DNA from: Lentibacillus lipolyticus | GTDB taxonomy: Bacteria > Bacillota > Bacilli > Bacillales > Amphibacillaceae | NCBI GenBank assembly: GCA_004145795.1 | Contig: SEIO01000010.1 | Location: forward strand, 18,838 to 82,837 | Length of the DNA stretch: 64,000 nt | Reading direction: 5' to 3' | Made by a program: the position numbers and the translations under genes | The notes under the pieces: model-generated | Told to the model about the DNA's origin: nothing | Seen by the model: only the letters and a program-made list of their open reading frames with translations | The model's database searches: none | Part shown: positions 17,953 to 26,479 of the stretch, piece after piece | Position numbering within the stretch: position 1 is the stretch's first letter | Layout: each line of letters opens with the position of its first letter

Positions 17953-18618
17953 TTAGGCAAGCGGCGCAATACACGCGGCATCGTTGTTTTTCGCTACATT
18001 TACATGACTGGCAACATTATATGCCTGCAAGTCCTCTGTTTTCAAACCTTGTAAGAAATGATACACCTCTTCCGGTGACTGTCCGCCAGCTTCAACCCAT
18101 GCATCTTCCTTGTCTTTTGGCAAAATGATAGGCATGCGATGATGAATGTCTTGCATAAAAGGATTCGCAGCTTTCGTTAAGATGGTACAAGTGAACAGTT
18201 TTTGATCGTTATGTTCCCATTTGTCCCATAATCCAGCAAACGCAAACAATCCACGGTCACGCAGCTGGATTCGTTTTGGCTGCTTTCCGTTCTCGTCTTG
18301 CTTCCATTCGTAAAAGCTGTCGGCAACAATTAAACAGCGTTTCCGGGCCATGAGCCGTTTGAAGCTAGCCTTTTCATGAGCTGTTTCACTGCGGGCATTA
18401 ATCATCTTGTACCCGATTTTTTCATCTTTTGCCCATGACGGAACAAGTCCCCAGCGCATATATCCGGCCCGTTTCTCTTTGCCATCATGGATAATCGCCA
18501 GTACATTTTGCCCTGGTGCTATGTTATAGCTGGGTTGATAATCGGCAATCGGCTGTTCGATGCCGAACTCCTGTAAAATCTCCACCTCATCCGCAAGCAA
18601 CGTATATCGTCCACACAT
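17953..18618 (-). CDS. SRAP-family DNA-protein crosslink protein (HMCES/YedK type)
   Basis: SRAP proteins bind abasic sites in single-stranded DNA and form a covalent thiazolidine link through Cys2. Here the protein starts MCGRYTLL, so Cys2 becomes N-terminal after Met removal, which fixes the start at 18618 rather than at the longer frame to 18660. Other active-site elements are INARSET, the following glutamate-bearing ETAHEK, FYEW, and the histidine in DIHHRMPIIL. At 221 aa it is full length. It lies 20 bp after the glutaminase stop and is probably cotranscribed. Confidence 0.9.
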   Translation of the reverse strand: MCGRYTLLADEVEILQEFGIEQPIADYQPSYNIAPGQNVLAIIHDGKEKRAGYMRWGLVPSWAKDEKIGYKMINARSETAHEKASFKRLMARKRCLIVADSFYEWKQDENGKQPKRIQLRDRGLFAFAGLWDKWEHNDQKLFTCTILTKAANPFMQDIHHRMPIILPKDKEDAWVEAGGQSPEEVYHFLQGLKTEDLQAYNVASHVNVAKNNDAACIAPLA

Positions 18619-18638
18619 CGTGTTCTTTACCTCCCACC

Positions 18639-19634
18639 TTAAAAAATGCTTAAGTCCCACTGATTGGCGATATGCCGGAGCAGTCGGATGCCAGCGATAC
18701 TATTTCCCTTATCACCAAGAGCCGGGCCGTATACGCCGATTCCGCAGCCGTCGGTAAACGGCATTGCTTCATCCCGAACCCGTGGCGGTACTGCAGCAAC
18801 AATACCACCAGACACCCCGCTTTTCGCCGGAATTCCGACATAGGTGGCGAATTTGCCAGATGCATCATACATCCCGCATGTCAGCATGAGTACCTTTGCA
18901 ATTCGGGCAATCTGTCTCGGAATAATCTCTTCCCCTTTCTTTACGTCCATCCCATCATTAGCAAGAACCATACCAATTCTGGCCAGATCGTCAATCGTCA
19001 CATCAATCGAGCATTGTTTGAAATAAGTCTCCAGTGTGACATTTAAATCCGACTCCAAAAAGCCGGTTTCCAATAAATAGTAGCCAATCGCCCTGTTTCG
19101 CATCGATGAATCCCGTTCTGACTCATACACGTCTACATTTAATGCGGGCCGGTATCCGAGAAGCTGCTCAAGCAGACGAAATATGGATTCCAGCCGAATA
19201 TCTGAGGTTTTACCAGGCAAAATTGATGATACTGTAATAGCACCGGCATTAATCAGCGGATTAAACGGTTTTTGGACCTGGTTCATTTCCAGATGCATGA
19301 TGGAATTAAAAGCTTCCCCGGATGGCTCTACATCAACTCTGTCCAGCATATAAGAAACACCGCGCTCCATACAAGCAACGATGAAACTAATCACTTTTGA
19401 TATACTTTGCATGGTGAATGGGGTTTCTGTATCACCGGAGCGCACGGTCATGCCGCTTTTTCCAATAATGGAAATCCCCAAATCATTTGGGTCTGCCTTT
19501 GCTAAAACAGGGATATAAGATGCAACCTCACCATCATCCGTATGCTTCCGGTAAAAAGCAACCCAGTCATCAACATATTGTTGCAGCCATTCCTGTGTCT
19601 GACCGGTATTCCAGTTCGCGGTTCCTTGGACCAT
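18639..19634 (-). CDS. glsA: Glutaminase A
   Basis: It hydrolyses L-glutamine to glutamate and ammonia with a serine-beta-lactamase-like fold. The SISK motif near residue 77 contains the catalytic Ser-x-x-Lys. EPSGEAFNS and NPLINAGAI are the glutaminase signatures, and GGIVAAVPPR is the KTG-like element. At 331 aa it is slightly longer than the usual 300-310. GAGGTGATAGA precedes the ATG. In salt-adapted bacilli glutamate is also a compatible solute, but no regulation is visible to link this gene to osmotic stress. Confidence 0.93.
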   Translation of the reverse strand: MVQGTANWNTGQTQEWLQQYVDDWVAFYRKHTDDGEVASYIPVLAKADPNDLGISIIGKSGMTVRSGDTETPFTMQSISKVISFIVACMERGVSYMLDRVDVEPSGEAFNSIMHLEMNQVQKPFNPLINAGAITVSSILPGKTSDIRLESIFRLLEQLLGYRPALNVDVYESERDSSMRNRAIGYYLLETGFLESDLNVTLETYFKQCSIDVTIDDLARIGMVLANDGMDVKKGEEIIPRQIARIAKVLMLTCGMYDASGKFATYVGIPAKSGVSGGIVAAVPPRVRDEAMPFTDGCGIGVYGPALGDKGNSIAGIRLLRHIANQWDLSIF

Positions 19635-19888
19635 TCTATCACCTCTTTTTATAGTAGCATGCCAATTTGGAGAGGATTTTCTGCATGATTTTTTTAACCG
19701 TTCGCGTATTTAACCCAATTATACGAGCAGAAGCTGTCACAAGAAAGAAAAACCATGCTCCGGGTTTGGCGGCAGCCGGAATAAAAAACTTTCTCTTGTT
19801 TTTTGGCATTGGCAGGTTTACGATTGTGTAATGGATTTAAACTATAATCACAAACAATAGCATTCATCTTATAGAAAGGCGTCATAAC

Positions 19889-21052
19889 GTGAATAAACAA
19901 GTATATTTTTTAACTATCGTTGCGTTTGTAGTAGGAATGGTTGAATTGATTATCGGCGGTATTCTTGATTTAATTGCAGCCGATTTGGATGTAAGCCTTG
20001 GAAAAGCCGGGTTTTTGATTACAATCTTTTCACTCATCTTTGCCATTGGTTCTCCCATTTTACTGATATTAACAGCAGCTATCGAGCGTAAACGGCTTAT
20101 GCTGCTGTCACTCGCTGTTTTTTTGGTAGGTAATATCATAACCGTATTTAGTCCGGTATATGCTGTCGTATTTATCGGACGCATCATTCTGGCATTAAGC
20201 GGTGCATTACTAATCATATTATGTCTGACGATTGCACCATCCATCGTCCATCCGAAATACCGCGGACGAGCCATAGGAATTGTGTCCATGGGTGTCAGTG
20301 CCTCCATTGTGCTTGGACTGCCTATCGGGCTGTTTTTAGGAAATGCATTCGGCTGGCGCGCCCCGTTTGTCCTGATTACTTTTTTGACCATCCTTTCGAC
20401 CGTTGGTGTGTTTATCCTGATGGACCGGGTGGAACCAAGGCCATCTCATCCGCTTAAAATGCAGCTAGCAACATTGAAAAACCGAAAAGTATTTTTTGGA
20501 CAGATGATTACATTTCTGTTTCTGGCCGGGCATACCACGCTCTACGCGTACCTGACTCCATTCGCAAAAATGACCATGGATGCCAGCGGAACGTGGGTCA
20601 GCATCATTTACATGATTTTCGGCATTGCAGCTGTCTGCGGAGGTGGTGTCGGCGGATATCTGTCTGACACAATAGGTCCAAAACGCACCATCATGCTGTC
20701 GACGATACTGTTTACAGTAGTGATGGTTACTATCCCAAACATGACATTTTCACTCCCGGCATTCCTGATTATCCTGACCATTTGGGGAATGCTGAGCTGG
20801 ACAATAGCACCGGCAACACAAAGCTATTTAATCGGTATGTCACCGGAAACATCAGACATCCAGCAGAGCCTGAATAACTCGGCACTGCATCTTGGCATTG
20901 CTTTCGGTTCTTTTATTGGCGGTCTTGTTATTGAACAGGCTTCCGTTGAACAAAACGCAACAGTCGGCAGCTTGCTTGTCATGCTCGCTGTTGGATCCGC
21001 TGTGATCTCTATGTACGGGAAAGAAAAAACAGCATATCAGAAAAGGGGTTAG
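19889..21052 (+). CDS. MFS efflux transporter of the DHA1/PbuE type
   Basis: A 387-aa twelve-helix major facilitator. Sections such as VGMVELIIGGILDLIA, AGHTTLYAYLTPF, AAVCGGGVGGYLSD and LSWTIAPATQSYLI closely resemble B. subtilis PbuE, an exporter of purine bases and ribonucleosides. The start is GTG at 19889, with AAAGG about 9 nt upstream. The 254-bp leader from the divergent glsA shows a possible -10 (TATAAT near 19841-19847) but no purine-riboswitch consensus, so regulation differs from pbuE. The substrate is therefore open; nucleobase or drug efflux is possible. It ends at a strong terminator. Confidence 0.8.
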   Translation: MNKQVYFLTIVAFVVGMVELIIGGILDLIAADLDVSLGKAGFLITIFSLIFAIGSPILLILTAAIERKRLMLLSLAVFLVGNIITVFSPVYAVVFIGRIILALSGALLIILCLTIAPSIVHPKYRGRAIGIVSMGVSASIVLGLPIGLFLGNAFGWRAPFVLITFLTILSTVGVFILMDRVEPRPSHPLKMQLATLKNRKVFFGQMITFLFLAGHTTLYAYLTPFAKMTMDASGTWVSIIYMIFGIAAVCGGGVGGYLSDTIGPKRTIMLSTILFTVVMVTIPNMTFSLPAFLIILTIWGMLSWTIAPATQSYLIGMSPETSDIQQSLNNSALHLGIAFGSFIGGLVIEQASVEQNATVGSLLVMLAVGSAVISMYGKEKTAYQKRG

Positions 21053-21149
21053 GGAATACTAACAAGTAGGTGGATGACTTACCGAGTAAAGAGAAATTCC
21101 ATGTAAAAAGGCACTCATCAAACGTTTGTTTAAGTGGAGAATGCCACAC

Positions 21150-21185
21150 AAAAAGGCACTTGGATGAGCCTCCAAGTGCCTTTTT
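21150..21185. terminator. Bidirectional terminator between the MFS gene and the CAP-domain gene
   Basis: A 15-bp perfect stem (AAAAAGGCACTTGGA with TCCAAGTGCCTTTTT) and a 6-nt loop lie between convergent genes. The arm AAAAAGGCACT is partly duplicated at about 21106-21116. Confidence 0.9.
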
Positions 21186-21201
21186 ACTTTAGATGATTTC
21201 T

Positions 21202-22110
21202 TTACTTCCCAATGAATTGCTGGGTCCAGTGGTTACCCTGCTCAACATAGCCAACACCGATATGGGTGAAGTCCGGATTCATGATATTCTTGCGGTGGCC
21301 TTCACTATTCATCCATCCATCAACCACCTCTTGTGGTGTGCGCTGGCCTCTGGCGATGTTCTCACCAGCGGTTTTATACGAAACGCCGAATTGCTTCATC
21401 ATATCAAATGGTGAGCCATAGTTCGGACTGTTATGCGAAAAGTAGTTACTTGTTGCCATATCACGCGATTTTTCCCGTGCTACTTTGCTCAGTTCCGTAT
21501 CCACTTTGAGCGGCTCCAGGCCTTGTGCTGTCCGTTCCTGGTTCGTCAGTTCCACCACTTGCTGTTCAAATTCATTCAGTTGTTGTGACTGTGATGAATT
21601 TTGCTGCTTTTCTTGCTGTTCCGTTGGTTGCTGTGTTGGTGCTTGGGATTCAGGCTTTTCTTCCGGTTGTTTATCTGTTGTTTGTTCGTTTGATTTATCT
21701 CGCTGCTCTTCTGGTTGGTCGTCGGTTTTAGGCTGTTCTTGATTCTGTTCTGGTTTATCTTGTTCCGGCTTTTCCTGACTCTGTTCCGGTTTATCTTGTT
21801 TCTGATTTTGTTCCGGTTTATCTTGTTCCGGTTCAGTTTGCTTTGGCTGATCCTGTTTTTCCTGTTTACTGCTATCTTTTGATTCATCCCAATTCCAGCT
21901 AATTTGCGGAAAGTATTTCCTTACATAGTTATCGAATTGGCTGGATGAATGTTCGCTCCAGTTACTTCCATTGATAGAATAGAAGACTTGCTGTTGATAG
22001 GAATGATTCTCGGAATTCTCTGCGCTCACTGATGCATCCGCTGTATTTTGGAAAGCTCCGCCAAATAGCAATGCGGCGGTCATGGATCCTGCTATTAATT
22101 TATTATACAT
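21202..22110 (-). CDS. Secreted CAP/SCP-domain protein with Gln/Glu/Lys/Pro repeats (YkwD-like)
   Basis: A 302-aa exported protein. A signal peptide ends near AQNTADAS-type residues around 28 (FQNTADASVS). Residues about 78-180 are a low-complexity linker built of KPEQ/DKPEQNQ-type repeats, probably extended through the cell wall. The C-terminal 125 residues form a CAP domain: LTNQERTAQGLEPLKVD, SRDMATSNYFSHNSP, AGENIARG, GWMNSEGHRKNIMNPDFTHIGVGYV and WTQQFIGK. The conserved His and Glu residues are present. Bacterial YkwD-type CAP proteins have no settled function. GAGAGGTG precedes the ATG. The DNA of the linker is itself repetitive, so its length may vary between strains. Confidence 0.85.
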   Translation of the reverse strand: MYNKLIAGSMTAALLFGGAFQNTADASVSAENSENHSYQQQVFYSINGSNWSEHSSSQFDNYVRKYFPQISWNWDESKDSSKQEKQDQPKQTEPEQDKPEQNQKQDKPEQSQEKPEQDKPEQNQEQPKTDDQPEEQRDKSNEQTTDKQPEEKPESQAPTQQPTEQQEKQQNSSQSQQLNEFEQQVVELTNQERTAQGLEPLKVDTELSKVAREKSRDMATSNYFSHNSPNYGSPFDMMKQFGVSYKTAGENIARGQRTPQEVVDGWMNSEGHRKNIMNPDFTHIGVGYVEQGNHWTQQFIGK

Positions 22111-22361
22111 GTTTCGACACCTCTCTCGTGTTTTTTGTTACGGCATTATCGTACCATGCTTTTTTTGTAATATTTTTGGATGAAAGTTCCATTTGTCAGG
22201 ACATACGAACGCCCTAAAATAAAATCCGCATCATCATAGGATTCCCTTTCGTTTCTGGGCCGCGCAAATTGGAAATTTCCCCACACATTGGAATAAATTT
22301 CACGAAAATGCGTATTGACAGGCTCTTGAGGGTGGTGCTTTTGTTACATGCAGCAAAAATA

Positions 22362-22378
22362 TGTAACCAAAATGTTAC
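22362..22378 (+). promoter_or_regulatory. WalR (YycF)-type box upstream of mreBH
   Basis: TGTAAC-caaaa-TGTTAC fits the WalR consensus of two TGT(A/T)A(A/T/C) hexamers spaced by 5 bp at every position. It lies about 60 bp upstream of the proposed -35 of mreBH, a location suited to activation. WalRK governs cell-wall hydrolase genes in Firmicutes. Confidence 0.6.
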
Positions 22379-22439
22379 TTGCAATCCCACGTATGAAGGG
22401 GGAAAATACTTAAGAAGTGGCTATTTCTGTCGTTTTTTG

Positions 22440-22464
22440 ACCCCCAGAAATTGTGGTATACTGA
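22440..22464 (+). promoter_or_regulatory. mreBH promoter: SigI-like ACCCCC element and extended -10
   Basis: A run of T residues precedes ACCCCC (22440-22445), resembling the -35 of SigI promoters; CTGA at 22461-22464 stands where the SigI -10 CGAA would be. The same stretch has TGG-TATACT, an extended -10 that SigA could use. B. subtilis mreBH belongs to the SigI regulon. Confidence 0.45.
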
Positions 22465-22561
22465 GGAAATGGTATAAAGGAAATTTGTATGTTTATTGCT
22501 CTTGCCATTCCACAAGCTTCTTTATATAGCGTTTAATTTATCATCATTGGAGGAACATACC

Positions 22562-23569
22562 ATGTTATCAACAGCTGAAATCGGAATTGACCTGGGTACT
22601 GCAAATATATTGATTTATTCCAAAACAAAAGGCATTGTTCTAAATGAGCCATCGGTTGTGGCTATCGATTTAAATACGAAAAATGTCGTTGCCGTAGGAG
22701 CGGAAGCAAAGGAAATGGTTGGGAAAACACCACAAAACATTGTTCCAATCCGCCCACTAAAAGATGGTGTTATCGCTGATTATGACGTAACAGCGCAAAT
22801 GCTAAAGGAATTTTTGAAGAAAGTCAGCAAAAAAATCGGACTGTCGATGCGCAAACCGACTGTCGTTGTCTGCACACCGTCCGGAAGCACAACAGTCGAG
22901 CGGCGAGCCATTCACAATGCTGTCAGCAGCTACGGCGCAAAACATGTTCATCTAATTGAGGAACCAGTCGCATCAGCAATCGGGGCAGACTTGCCGGTTG
23001 ATGAACCAGTCGCCAATGTTACGGTTGATATTGGCGGCGGCACAACCGAAGTGGGAATCATCTCCTTCGGCGGTGTTGTTTCCTGCAACTCCATCCGCAC
23101 TGGCGGCGATACGATGGATGAAGAGATCGTCAACTTCATCCGGAAAAAATACAACATTTTGATTGGGGAACGAACGGCAGAAAACATTAAAATGGGAGTC
23201 GGACATGCGGATGAAAATCACGTTGAAGAATCCATGGATGTCCGCGGCCGGGATATGGTTTCAGGCCTGCCGCAAACAGTTACCGTTTCATCGAAAGAAG
23301 TATACACTGCTCTGAAAGAGTCACTCGACCAAATTCTGGAGACGATTCGCTCCACATTGGAAAATTGCCCGCCTGAATTGAGCGGGGATATTGTGGACCG
23401 CGGCATCGTGCTGACCGGTGGTGGTGCACTACTGAACGGATTGAAGGACTGGCTGTCTGAAGAATTATTCGTTCCCGTTCATCTGGCACCAAACCCGCTC
23501 GAATCGGTAGCCATCGGAACGGGCCGGTCACTGAAAATGATTTCCAAATTGCAAAAAGCTGCAAAATAA
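22562..23569 (+). CDS. mreBH: MreB-like actin homologue MreBH
   Basis: A 335-aa bacterial actin that polymerises under the membrane and guides lateral wall synthesis; MreBH of B. subtilis positions the LytE hydrolase. Actin-fold motifs: [13 protein letters not shown] (phosphate 1), [17 protein letters not shown] (phosphate 2), [11 protein letters not shown] (connect 1) and [11 protein letters not shown] (adenosine). The sequence agrees with MreBH better than MreB or Mbl (start [21 protein letters not shown], exactly 335 aa). The ATG at 22562 follows GGAGG at 9 nt. No mreC/mreD neighbours are present, as expected for mreBH. A perfect palindromic terminator follows. Confidence 0.92.
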   Translation: MLSTAEIGIDLGTANILIYSKTKGIVLNEPSVVAIDLNTKNVVAVGAEAKEMVGKTPQNIVPIRPLKDGVIADYDVTAQMLKEFLKKVSKKIGLSMRKPTVVVCTPSGSTTVERRAIHNAVSSYGAKHVHLIEEPVASAIGADLPVDEPVANVTVDIGGGTTEVGIISFGGVVSCNSIRTGGDTMDEEIVNFIRKKYNILIGERTAENIKMGVGHADENHVEESMDVRGRDMVSGLPQTVTVSSKEVYTALKESLDQILETIRSTLENCPPELSGDIVDRGIVLTGGGALLNGLKDWLSEELFVPVHLAPNPLESVAIGTGRSLKMISKLQKAAK

Positions 23570-23594
23570 CGGATTGCTTCCCTTGCGCTTTTTT

Positions 23595-23622
23595 AAACCG
23601 CACTCCTAGGAGTGCGGTTTTC
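23595..23622 (+). terminator. Terminator of mreBH
   Basis: The perfect palindrome AAACCGCACTCC/GGAGTGCGGTTT with a 2-nt centre is followed by TTCTTATATTTT. Confidence 0.85.
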
Positions 23623-23730
23623 TTATATTTTGTCTTGTCCCAGGATGCCCAGGGCAATTCTCGCGCCCCTTCCTTCCCCAAAGAAACGGCCCTTTCAAAA
23701 ACCCGTTTACACAAAAATCTTTAAAACAGG

Positions 23731-23759
23731 TTTACAAATATTTCAGAATAGTATACAAT
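23731..23759 (+). promoter_or_regulatory. Promoter of the glutaryl-CoA branch operon
   Basis: TTTACA (23731-23736), a 17-bp spacer and TACAAT (23754-23759) make a good SigA promoter. The predicted start near 23766 leaves an untranslated leader of about 260 nt before the CoA-transferase gene. Confidence 0.6.
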
Positions 23760-23772
23760 GATGGTAGTCATG

Positions 23773-23786
23773 CTAAAGCGCTTCCA
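23773..23786 (+). promoter_or_regulatory. cre-like (CcpA) site in the operon leader
   Basis: CTAAAGCGCTTCCA matches 11 of 14 positions of the cre palindrome TGAAAGCGCTTTCA and lies about 8-21 nt after the predicted transcription start. Carbon catabolite repression of a degradative operon would make sense, but binding is inferred. Confidence 0.4.
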
Positions 23787-23955
23787 CGCTAGAACGCATG
23801 ATACCATCATTGAAACAAGGCAGAGACTGCTGTGGTATGAAAGCAGCACTCGTACATCTCTGCTGTCAATTACTTTTTTTTAACAAACGATAACTGTCTA
23901 GTCTGTTTACAGTTCCATTCCAGTTCTGTCTCAGCAGATAAAAGCCAGTTCAAAT

Positions 23956-23989
23956 AGACGTACAGAACAACCAGACTGTCGTCTTTTTG
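23956..23989 (+). other. Terminator-like hairpin in the operon leader (candidate attenuator)
   Basis: AGACGtACAG (23956-23965) can pair with CTGTCGTCT (23976-23984), followed by TTTTT. It lies 37 nt before the start codon at 24026. An earlier leader segment, about 23890-23920, contains AGTCTG, complementary to CAGACT inside the hairpin, which would permit an alternative fold. No T-box or known riboswitch consensus is seen. Confidence 0.35.
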
Positions 23990-24025
23990 AAGTGGCTTAT
24001 TTTTATGTTGGAAAGGAGTGAAGAA

Positions 24026-25177
24026 ATGGCCGGAGCACTCGATAATATTCGCATTCTCGATCTGTCCAGAGTTCTGGCAGGTCCGTACTGCACCATGATT
24101 CTTGGTGACCTCGGCGCGGAAGTAATTAAGGTGGAAGCCCCAGGCGGCAGTGACGAGACCCGAAAATGGGGACCTCCTTTTCAAAATGGGGTCAGTGCTT
24201 ACTATCTGTGCGCGAACCGCAATAAGAAAAGCATAACCCTTGATTTAAAATCTGAAGAGGGACATGAAGCGATCAAAAGTCTCGTCCGTGAAAGTGATGT
24301 TATTATTAATAATTTTAAAACGGGAACGATGCAGCGGCTTGGGCTGGACTATGAAACACTGTCCGAAATCAATCCCGGCTTGGTCTACTGCTCGATCACG
24401 GGATTCGGTGAAACGGGGCCATACAAAGACATGCCCGGCTACGACTTTATTATTCAGGCAATGAGCGGACTGATGAGCATTACCGGGGACAGCGAATCAG
24501 GCCCGCAAAAAGTTGGGGTGGCCATCACAGATATTTTAACCGGCCTGTATGCTTGCATTGGCATCCAGGGCGCATTGCTTGAACGGACACGGTCAGGAAA
24601 GGGACAAAAGCTTGATCTTTCCTTATATGACTCAGCTGTCAGTTCTCTCGTCAATATTGGGAGTAACTACTTGATGGCAGGGAAAATCCCGGCGGCCCTT
24701 GGGAATCAGCATGCCAATATTGTTCCATACCAGACGTTTTCCACCATGGATGGTGAAATGGTAATTGCAGTCGGGAATGACAATCAGTTCCGAAACCTAT
24801 GCAATATTTTAGGAAGACCTGAATATGCAACAGATGAGCGATTCCGTACAAACCCTGACCGCGTAGCTAACAGGGAAACGTTAATCCCAATGCTTCAGGA
24901 GGTATTTTCGACCGGGTCCACTGCCTATTGGCAAAAACAATGCCAGCAGAACAATATCCCATGTGGTCCGATCCAGACAATTGACGAAGTAGCCAATGAT
25001 CCGCAACTGAACGAGCGGGATATGTTTATCGGAGCTGACCACCCAACTGCCGGTGATATACGTATGATTGGCAGTCCGCTGAAGCTATCACGGACCCCGG
25101 TGCAATCGAAGCACCACCCGCCGAATGCCGGTGAACACAATGAGGAATTGCTGAAACAGCTTGGCATCATCAAATAA
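24026..25177 (+). CDS. Family III (CaiB/BaiF) CoA-transferase, proposed glutarate CoA-transferase
   Basis: A 383-aa class III CoA-transferase. It opens DNIRILDLSRVLAGPYCTMILGDLGAEVIKVE, the usual N-terminal CoA-binding strand-helix, and has GYDFIIQAMSGLMSITG with the aspartate (near residue 140-145) that forms the aspartyl-CoA intermediate. The ATG at 24026 is 8 nt after AAGGAG; the longer frame from 23987 has no site. It is first in an operon with an acyl-CoA dehydrogenase and a semialdehyde dehydrogenase. In mammals a member of this family (SUGCT) transfers CoA from succinyl-CoA to glutarate. From this context I propose that it makes glutaryl-CoA. The family also uses carnitine, formate, oxalate and others, so the substrate is inferred. 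Confidence 0.85.
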   Translation: MAGALDNIRILDLSRVLAGPYCTMILGDLGAEVIKVEAPGGSDETRKWGPPFQNGVSAYYLCANRNKKSITLDLKSEEGHEAIKSLVRESDVIINNFKTGTMQRLGLDYETLSEINPGLVYCSITGFGETGPYKDMPGYDFIIQAMSGLMSITGDSESGPQKVGVAITDILTGLYACIGIQGALLERTRSGKGQKLDLSLYDSAVSSLVNIGSNYLMAGKIPAALGNQHANIVPYQTFSTMDGEMVIAVGNDNQFRNLCNILGRPEYATDERFRTNPDRVANRETLIPMLQEVFSTGSTAYWQKQCQQNNIPCGPIQTIDEVANDPQLNERDMFIGADHPTAGDIRMIGSPLKLSRTPVQSKHHPPNAGEHNEELLKQLGIIK

Positions 25178-25255
25178 CATGGCTTTCCGGTATACACCAA
25201 TACCGGCGGCCAACTGCCAATTAAAATTTTATCCATTAAATTAGGAGTTGATCAC

Positions 25256-26458
25256 ATGAACTTTCATTTTTCAGAAGAACAAAATATGCTGCGTACGACA
25301 GTTAGAAACTTTGTTGATAACGAAATTTTGCCATATATTGCTGATTGGGACCGGGAAGGTCAATTTGACCCGTCTATCATGCAAAAGCTGGCTGACCTTG
25401 GACTGATGGGTGTCTGTATCCCTGAAGAATACGGCGGAAGCGGGATGGACTATAACTCACTGGCCATCGTTTGTGAGGAGCTGGAGCGCGGCGACACCGC
25501 CTTCCGAACGGCCGTTTCCGTTCATACGGGGCTGAACAGCATGACATTGTTGCAATGGGGTACAGAGGAACAGAAGCAAAAATACCTTGTTCCCCAAGCG
25601 AAAGGCGAGAAAGTCGGCGCGTACGGACTGACCGAGCCTGCTGCCGGTTCAGACGTCGCATCCCTGCAATCCACAGCGGTCAAACAGGGGGACCACTATA
25701 TACTGAATGGGTCCAAGGCATGGATTTCGCTGTGTGATACAGCCGATCATTTCCTTGTGTTCGCCTATACAGATAAAGCCAAACGCCACAAAGGTATATC
25801 TGCATTCATTGTTGAGCGGGACTGGGATGGCTTTGACTCCAAAGCAACAAAAGGAAAACTCGGCATCCGTTCCGGCAATACCGGCGAAATATTTTTCGAT
25901 AACGTGAAAGTTCCGGAAGAAAACCTGCTCGGTGAAGAAGGAGAAGGGTTCAAAATTGCCATGGCCGCACTTGATAATGGGCGCTTCACAGTTGCTGCAG
26001 GCGCTGTCGGACAAATTCGGGCCTGTCTGGAGGCTAGTGTCAAATACGCCCATGAACGGGAAACATTCGGTAAACCAATCGGTCAGCATCAGCTTGTTCA
26101 ACAGATGATTGCCAACATGAAAGCGGGACTGGAAATGAGCAGCCTCCTTGTCTACCGCGCCGGTGAGCTGAAAAACGAAGGAAAACGCAATACTGAAGAA
26201 ACATCGATGGCCAAATGGCAGGCATGCGACTTTGCCAACAAAGCTGCCGATGACGCTGTTCAGGTTCATGGTGCATACGGCTATTCCGATGAATACCCGG
26301 TCGAACGTTATTTGCGGAACTCAAAAGCTCCGGTCATTTACGAAGGAACCCGGGAGGTACACACAATCGTGCAAGCTGAATATGCACTTGGCTACCGTCA
26401 AGATAAACCATTAAACAAAATGCTCCCTGCATGGGAAGGCAATCATGCCAAGGTATAA
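25256..26458 (+). CDS. gcdH: Acyl-CoA dehydrogenase with glutaryl-CoA dehydrogenase signature
   Basis: A 400-aa FAD flavoprotein. Family signatures are YGLTEPAAGSDVASL (FAD site), VQVHGAYGYSDEYPVERYLR and IYEGTREVH. The base is Glu363 in YEGT. Arg84 and Ser88 in AFRTAVSVH align by eye with Arg94 and Ser98 of human glutaryl-CoA dehydrogenase, which hold the substrate's terminal carboxylate; the following EEQKQKYL also matches. I therefore propose oxidative decarboxylation of glutaryl-CoA to crotonyl-CoA plus CO2. Electrons would leave through ETF, not encoded in this window. It lies 78 bp after the CoA-transferase gene, and AGGAG precedes the ATG. Confidence 0.78.
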   Translation: MNFHFSEEQNMLRTTVRNFVDNEILPYIADWDREGQFDPSIMQKLADLGLMGVCIPEEYGGSGMDYNSLAIVCEELERGDTAFRTAVSVHTGLNSMTLLQWGTEEQKQKYLVPQAKGEKVGAYGLTEPAAGSDVASLQSTAVKQGDHYILNGSKAWISLCDTADHFLVFAYTDKAKRHKGISAFIVERDWDGFDSKATKGKLGIRSGNTGEIFFDNVKVPEENLLGEEGEGFKIAMAALDNGRFTVAAGAVGQIRACLEASVKYAHERETFGKPIGQHQLVQQMIANMKAGLEMSSLLVYRAGELKNEGKRNTEETSMAKWQACDFANKAADDAVQVHGAYGYSDEYPVERYLRNSKAPVIYEGTREVHTIVQAEYALGYRQDKPLNKMLPAWEGNHAKV

Positions 26459-26479
26459 TGCTGCTGAGGAGGTTTTTCA

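Larger units (their letters stand above)
22111..22561. other. 451-bp divergent regulatory region of the CAP-domain gene and mreBH
   Basis: No convincing gene is seen. The region holds the start signals of both divergent genes, a WalR-type direct repeat (22362-22378), a third half-site TGTTAC at 22342-22347, and an ACCCCC promoter-like element at 22440. GTTACAT (22343-22349) and ATGTAAC (22361-22367) also form an inverted repeat. Confidence 0.6.

Noticed and set aside
18618-18660. Longer N-terminus for the SRAP protein
   Set aside because: It would overlap the glutaminase gene and remove the required N-terminal Met-Cys arrangement.
19635-19888. Purine riboswitch before the PbuE-like gene
   Set aside because: The leader lacks the conserved purine aptamer core, so the B. 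subtilis pbuE mode of control is not present.
23766-24025. T-box or lysine riboswitch before the glutaryl-CoA operon
   Set aside because: No AGGGUGGNACCGCG T-box core and no lysine-aptamer consensus could be found in the leader.
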